From Spirochaetaceae bacterium (GTDB lineage Bacteria > Spirochaetota > Spirochaetia > Treponematales > Breznakiellaceae): a stretch of 7,222 nt of DNA. Shown piece after piece: positions 4,240 through 7,222 of the stretch (its first letter is position 1; each line of letters starts with the position of its first letter). A program made the position numbers and the translations under genes. Below the pieces are notes generated by a model that was not told where the DNA came from, searched no databases, and saw nothing but the letters and a program-made list of their open reading frames with translations. Location of the stretch: the NCBI GenBank assembly GCA_031256815.1, contig JAIRPU010000024.1, positions 1 to 7,222 of the forward strand, given 5' to 3'.

Positions 4240-6780
4240 CTAATCCGAAAGCGGGTTGTAGGCCGGCGCTTCAAAATCATCCAGTTGCTGCCCGGGAAAA
4301 TTTTCAGCGTTGCCGGACTGCGGCAAAACGGGTAAATCCAGGGCGTCCAAGTCCAGAACCGGCTTGCGGTAAGAAGGCGCTTCGCTTGTTACGCCTTCAT
4401 TTTCATTAAATTGATTGATTATTGCACGGCGCGCGCTTGAAGCGTTTTCGTGATACGAACAATAACCCGGCGGCCTGTATTTATCCAGAAACGAAAGCAC
4501 GACAGAGCCGGAATTACATTTTGAGGTTAGAAGCTGCCCCGATGTGGCGCACACACGAATATCCACAACTCCGGTTGCCGGACGTGTAAATTCTCTTGAA
4601 GGCAATCCGGTGTGTACTTCGCGCATAAAATCTCCCCAAACAGGGCCGGCAAGCGTAGCGCCGGTAAGTTCAAGCCCAAGCGAATTTCCGGGTCTGTCAA
4701 AGCCAAACCATATTGCAGTTGTGTAGTACGGCGTAAAACCGACCGTCCAGGCATCCGCCCAGTTTTGGGTAGTGCCGGTTTTACCCGCAGCGGCTATTCG
4801 GACATTTTCGCCATTTGCGCTTTTCCATATAAATTTGCCGCCCTGCCCGCCAAGAGTTCCCATTTCAAGCGTTTTACGCAACAAAGTGGTCATAACATAG
4901 GCATTTTGCGGCGAAATAAGCTGCTCGGCGCTGCCTTTTGCGCGCTGTTTTTGACGGACTTCGCGTTCGTTATCGACTATAATTTTGCCGTTTCTGTCTT
5001 CTATTGAACGAATCGCTATTGGAACAACTTCGCGCCCTTCGTTTGCAAAGGTGGCAAAGGCCCGCGCCATGTTTATAGGAGCAATGGAAATTATCCCAAG
5101 CCCCAGCGGATAAACATGAGGAAAAATACGCCGCTTCGCTTCGGGGTCGTTAATTCCCAAAAGCATTGAAGCGCGGTCTATTGCCGCATCAAAACCTATT
5201 GTGTCCAGAACCTTTATTGAAGGCACGTTCATTGAATGTGCCAGCGCTTCGTAAAGCAGTACGGGCCCTTTAAACTCACCTCTGAAGTTAAGCGGTATAT
5301 AGGGAGTGCCGTCTGTGTTGTAATAAACCGCCGGAATATCCTGTATCATTGTTGAAGGGGTAAATTTGCCGGAATCTATTGCCGCCGAATAGTAAAGAGG
5401 CTTAAAACTTGAACCCGGCTGCAGGCGTCCCTGGGTAGCGCGAATAAACTGGTTGTTTTCGTCAAACTTTGAACCGCCTACTATCGCTTTAATATACCCC
5501 GTTTCGTTTTCTATTATTATCAGCGCTCCCTCTACAATATTTTGTTCTTCGGTATTGCGCATTTCTTTCCAGCCCGCGCTGGAAATCTTTTTTAAATCTT
5601 CTATGCCAAACGCAAGCGCCGCCATGTCGATTATTGGATTATATGTGCGCGTATAACGGTTTTCCGCGCGTATCCTGTTTTGCGCCGCGCCGGTACCGCG
5701 CAGCATATTTATATCAAACGCCAGCGAAAGCATATTGACAATTGGAATATACTGATTTTCGGCGCGGACAAGCCTGTTTCCGCCGGAGGCTTTGTAAATT
5801 CGGTTTGCCCGTTTAATTCCCGATTCCATGTGCCGGACTGCAGCCTGCTGCATATTTAAATCGAGCGTAGTATGAACCGTGTAACCATCGCGGTAGTAGT
5901 TCATTGTGGCATACATCATTGAATCCAGTTCGCGGCGTACATACTCGCTAAACCACGGCGCTTTGTCGTCCCTGGAGTAATACGCCGACTGCACGGTTCG
6001 CGTATAATCGTAATTTGCCCAATAGTCGTTAAATGATTTTTCGGCATCTTCTTTTGAAGTAAACCCAAGCTCTACCATGCGGTTTAATACGGAGAGCTGC
6101 CGGTTCATTGCCTCGTTTGGATTTGCAAGCGGGTTGTAACGCGCCGGACTGGAGAGCTGCACAACAAGCACCGCGCTTTCTGCAAGAGTTATTTCGCGTG
6201 CGCTGTGCCCAAAAAAGTATTTGCTTGCCGCCTCTACGCCATAAACGCCTGGCCCCATATACATATAGTTAAGATAAATTTCTAAAATTTCATTTTTTGT
6301 ATAACGCCGCTCCATTTGAATTGCCCACCATAATTCGCGCATTTTGCGGGAAATTGAATATTCCATTCGGTTTGTATAGATGGTGCCGGCAACCTGCTGC
6401 GTTATAGTCGAGCCGCCCCCCAGCCTCTGGCGCGTAATGCGGCCATACAGGGCGCGGGCTATGGCGCGGATACTAAATCCGCGGTGATTATAAAAGTTGG
6501 GGTCTTCACGCGCAAGCGCCGCATAAATAAGATGCCGCGGCAGTTCGGAAATAGATATCATCTCGCGTTTTTCGTCCGCGGCATACTCTGTAATAAGCGT
6601 GCCGTTAATATCGACAACTTTGGTGGGAAGCGCTGGAGAGATGGTATCAAAATTTTCCTGATTTATTACATTTGATGTTTCGGCAAGCGCCATTCCAAGC
6701 ACTACGCCAAGCAAAATAACAACGAATATTGTTACAGCGCCGGCTACCCGGAAAAACAACCCTCCGCTTCGCGTCTTCAT
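4240..6780 (-). CDS. Class A penicillin-binding protein (PBP1A-like)
   Basis: Bifunctional peptidoglycan synthase: glycan chains are polymerised from lipid II and stem peptides cross-linked outside the cytoplasmic membrane. The 846-residue protein has a short basic N-terminus and one membrane anchor (about 8-33). The GT51 domain follows, with REDPNFYNHRG (E92 expected catalytic), GGSTITQQ (122-129), RKMRE (145-149, second Glu E149) and EILEIYLN (164-171). The transpeptidase domain has S457-S-F-K460 (active serine S457), S516-M-N and K667-T-G. The linker carries an internal duplication around RAEN-Y (339-360 and 371-396). After the transpeptidase come three cysteines (744, 755, 774) and a low-complexity acidic tail from about 800. 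The ATG at 6780 gives a normal anchor. No Shine-Dalgarno site is seen, and a promoter-like -10 ends seven bases before it. Orthology to mrcA or ponA is not resolved, so no symbol is given. Confidence 0.95.
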   Translation of the reverse strand: MKTRSGGLFFRVAGAVTIFVVILLGVVLGMALAETSNVINQENFDTISPALPTKVVDINGTLITEYAADEKREMISISELPRHLIYAALAREDPNFYNHRGFSIRAIARALYGRITRQRLGGGSTITQQVAGTIYTNRMEYSISRKMRELWWAIQMERRYTKNEILEIYLNYMYMGPGVYGVEAASKYFFGHSAREITLAESAVLVVQLSSPARYNPLANPNEAMNRQLSVLNRMVELGFTSKEDAEKSFNDYWANYDYTRTVQSAYYSRDDKAPWFSEYVRRELDSMMYATMNYYRDGYTVHTTLDLNMQQAAVRHMESGIKRANRIYKASGGNRLVRAENQYIPIVNMLSLAFDINMLRGTGAAQNRIRAENRYTRTYNPIIDMAALAFGIEDLKKISSAGWKEMRNTEEQNIVEGALIIIENETGYIKAIVGGSKFDENNQFIRATQGRLQPGSSFKPLYYSAAIDSGKFTPSTMIQDIPAVYYNTDGTPYIPLNFRGEFKGPVLLYEALAHSMNVPSIKVLDTIGFDAAIDRASMLLGINDPEAKRRIFPHVYPLGLGIISIAPINMARAFATFANEGREVVPIAIRSIEDRNGKIIVDNEREVRQKQRAKGSAEQLISPQNAYVMTTLLRKTLEMGTLGGQGGKFIWKSANGENVRIAAAGKTGTTQNWADAWTVGFTPYYTTAIWFGFDRPGNSLGLELTGATLAGPVWGDFMREVHTGLPSREFTRPATGVVDIRVCATSGQLLTSKCNSGSVVLSFLDKYRPPGYCSYHENASSARRAIINQFNENEGVTSEAPSYRKPVLDLDALDLPVLPQSGNAENFPGQQLDDFEAPAYNPLSD

Positions 6781-6786
6781 ACAGGT

Positions 6787-6815
6787 ACATTAGCACAGAA
6801 AACGTCCGCCGGCAA
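6787..6815 (-). promoter_or_regulatory. Candidate promoter of the penicillin-binding protein gene
   Basis: On the minus strand TTGCCG (6815-6810), a 17-bp spacer, and TAATGT (6792-6787) preceded by TGC, an extended -10 form. Counting seven bases from the end of the -10 puts the start exactly on the A of the ATG at 6780, so the mRNA would be leaderless. The -10 hexamer itself is only a partial match to consensus. Confidence 0.4.
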
Positions 6816-6821
6816 GTGTCA

Positions 6822-6846
6822 TATAGTTAGTGATAACCCCACTATA
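6822..6846. repeat. Inverted repeat TATAGT-N13-ACTATA
   Basis: TATAGT (6822-6827) and ACTATA (6841-6846) are perfect inverted copies, located just upstream of the candidate -35 of the penicillin-binding protein gene. The position fits an operator, but with 6-bp AT-rich arms chance cannot be excluded. Confidence 0.3.
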
Positions 6847-7006
6847 AAAACGCTTAATGCCTGCCCATAACAATTAGCGCGGCTTTTCCGTGCCGCGGCT
6901 GGGATTATATCTGTATTCATGATTTTTATGGGCGCATTTTTGCCTCCGGCAAAAAACGCGCTTTACGCTTTAATTTGCTTCGCTTCGCTTGCAAATTCCG
7001 CTACAA

Positions 7007-7146
7007 TCGCTTGCGCGTCTGCGGCAGCCCGAAGGGCTGCCCGTTCGCTTCACCGCGCGAAGCGAACGGCCGCCGTTGTTCCGCGGCCTGCGCGCAGGCC
7101 GCGGCCGGTGATAAAGCCGCGCGAAGCGCGGCCTTGTCGCTTGCGC
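7007..7146. repeat. Array of four perfect hairpins bracketed by direct repeats
   Basis: Four stems follow in close order: GGCAGCCC-GAA-GGGCTGCC (7023-7041); an 11-bp stem with arms 7041-7051 and 7059-7069; a 24-bp perfect palindrome (7081-7104) centred on CGCG; and GCCGCGC-GAA-GCGCGGC (7116-7132). The array is bracketed by the same 10-mer TCGCTTGCGC at 7007-7016 and 7137-7146. It resembles REP/BIME-type palindromic elements or a small non-autonomous element with target duplications. A structured RNA is another possibility. Confidence 0.6.
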
Positions 7147-7161
7147 AGGTCGTACGCCGCT

Positions 7162-7210
7162 AAAATAAAAAAGCCCGCCTGCGGCTATGCCGTTAAGCGG
7201 GCTTTTGTTT
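7162..7210. terminator. Intrinsic terminator, probably bidirectional
   Basis: AAAAGCCCGC (7169-7178) pairs with GCGGGCTTTT (7197-7206), and the loop has a further CGGC-TAT-GCCG stem. On the minus strand the hairpin runs into TTTTTTATTTT, on the plus strand into TTTTGTTTG. The minus-strand U-run is better, so it most likely ends a minus-strand gene starting beyond the right edge and isolates the penicillin-binding protein gene from it. It could also end a plus-strand transcript of the hairpin array. Confidence 0.8.
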
Positions 7211-7222
7211 GATAAATGGCCG

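Larger units (their letters stand above)
6781..7222. other. 442-bp non-coding region rich in hairpins
   Basis: No believable gene lies here. A 97-codon plus-strand frame (6919-7212) runs through the hairpins and has alanine/arginine-rich, biased composition without any family character. Besides the promoter next to 6780 the region holds an inverted repeat TATAGT-N13-ACTATA (6822-6846), a hairpin CGCGGC/GCCGCG (6878-6897), a hairpin TTTTTGCC-TCC-GGCAAAAA (6937-6955), a hairpin AATTTGC/GCAAATT (6972-6997) with TTCGC repeats in its loop, the hairpin array at 7023-7132 and the terminator near 7169-7206. TATAAA (6843-6848) is a possible plus-strand -10 without a clear -35. Confidence 0.7.

Noticed and set aside
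6937..6955. TTTTTGCC-TCC-GGCAAAAA as a terminator
   Set aside because: The A/T tracts are in the wrong order: on either strand the hairpin is followed by A, not by a U-run, and only three G-C pairs support the stem.
6919..7212. 97-codon plus-strand frame
   Set aside because: It runs through perfect palindromes and the terminator, is alanine/arginine-rich with no domain character, and has no ribosome binding site; the DNA structure explains the sequence better.
1..7222. CRISPR array, tRNA or rRNA genes, insertion sequence or phage genes
   Set aside because: No regularly spaced repeats, no tRNA T-arm/acceptor pattern, no rRNA core segments and no transposase or phage-like protein were seen on either strand.

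Overview
The window looks like a chromosomal segment of an anaerobic spirochaete, probably Treponema-like, possibly a gut treponeme. The case rests on protein character: the S12 methylthiotransferase has a GCAKNQVD N-terminal motif, the class A penicillin-binding protein resembles spirochaetal versions, and [FeFe]-hydrogenase maturation genes point to fermentative hydrogen metabolism. This assignment comes from recall of families, not from a search, and is only moderately secure.

Layout from left to right. The last 34 codons of a HEPN-domain gene (+) enter at base 1. After a 250-bp gap comes a monofunctional biotin protein ligase (birA, +, 356-1129). It converges on rimO (-, 1126-2385), and the two stop codons share one CTAG tetranucleotide. 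Upstream of rimO, after a GC-rich foldable gap, lies a two-gene minus-strand unit: a TM1266-type hydrogenase-system regulator (3554-3808) followed by hydE (2532-3542). The two are 11 bp apart and each has a perfect AGGAGG ribosome binding site. A large class A penicillin-binding protein (4240-6780, -) follows, and the right end (6781-7222) is non-coding and packed with perfect hairpins and a bidirectional-looking terminator.

The most interesting part is the 431-bp gap between the penicillin-binding protein and the hydrogenase genes. On the minus strand it reads as a roughly 190-nt leader. It ends in a strong intrinsic terminator 23 bases before the regulator's ribosome binding site, with no second promoter visible in between. 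An upstream segment is complementary to the 5' arm of that terminator through 7+3 pairs, which gives a mutually exclusive antiterminator. This is the layout of an attenuator or riboswitch. I do not recognise its upstream portion as a known class, and I see no leader peptide or T-box sequence. A pair of 16-bp near-identical direct repeats 23 bp apart lies at its candidate promoter. The hydE unit would thus be conditionally expressed, which is sensible for an oxygen-sensitive, costly maturation pathway.

A second pattern is the contrast in translation signals. Both hydrogenase genes have textbook Shine-Dalgarno sites. birA, rimO (TTG start) and the penicillin-binding protein gene have none, and for the last two the best -10-like box sits so close to the start codon that the mRNA would be leaderless or nearly so.
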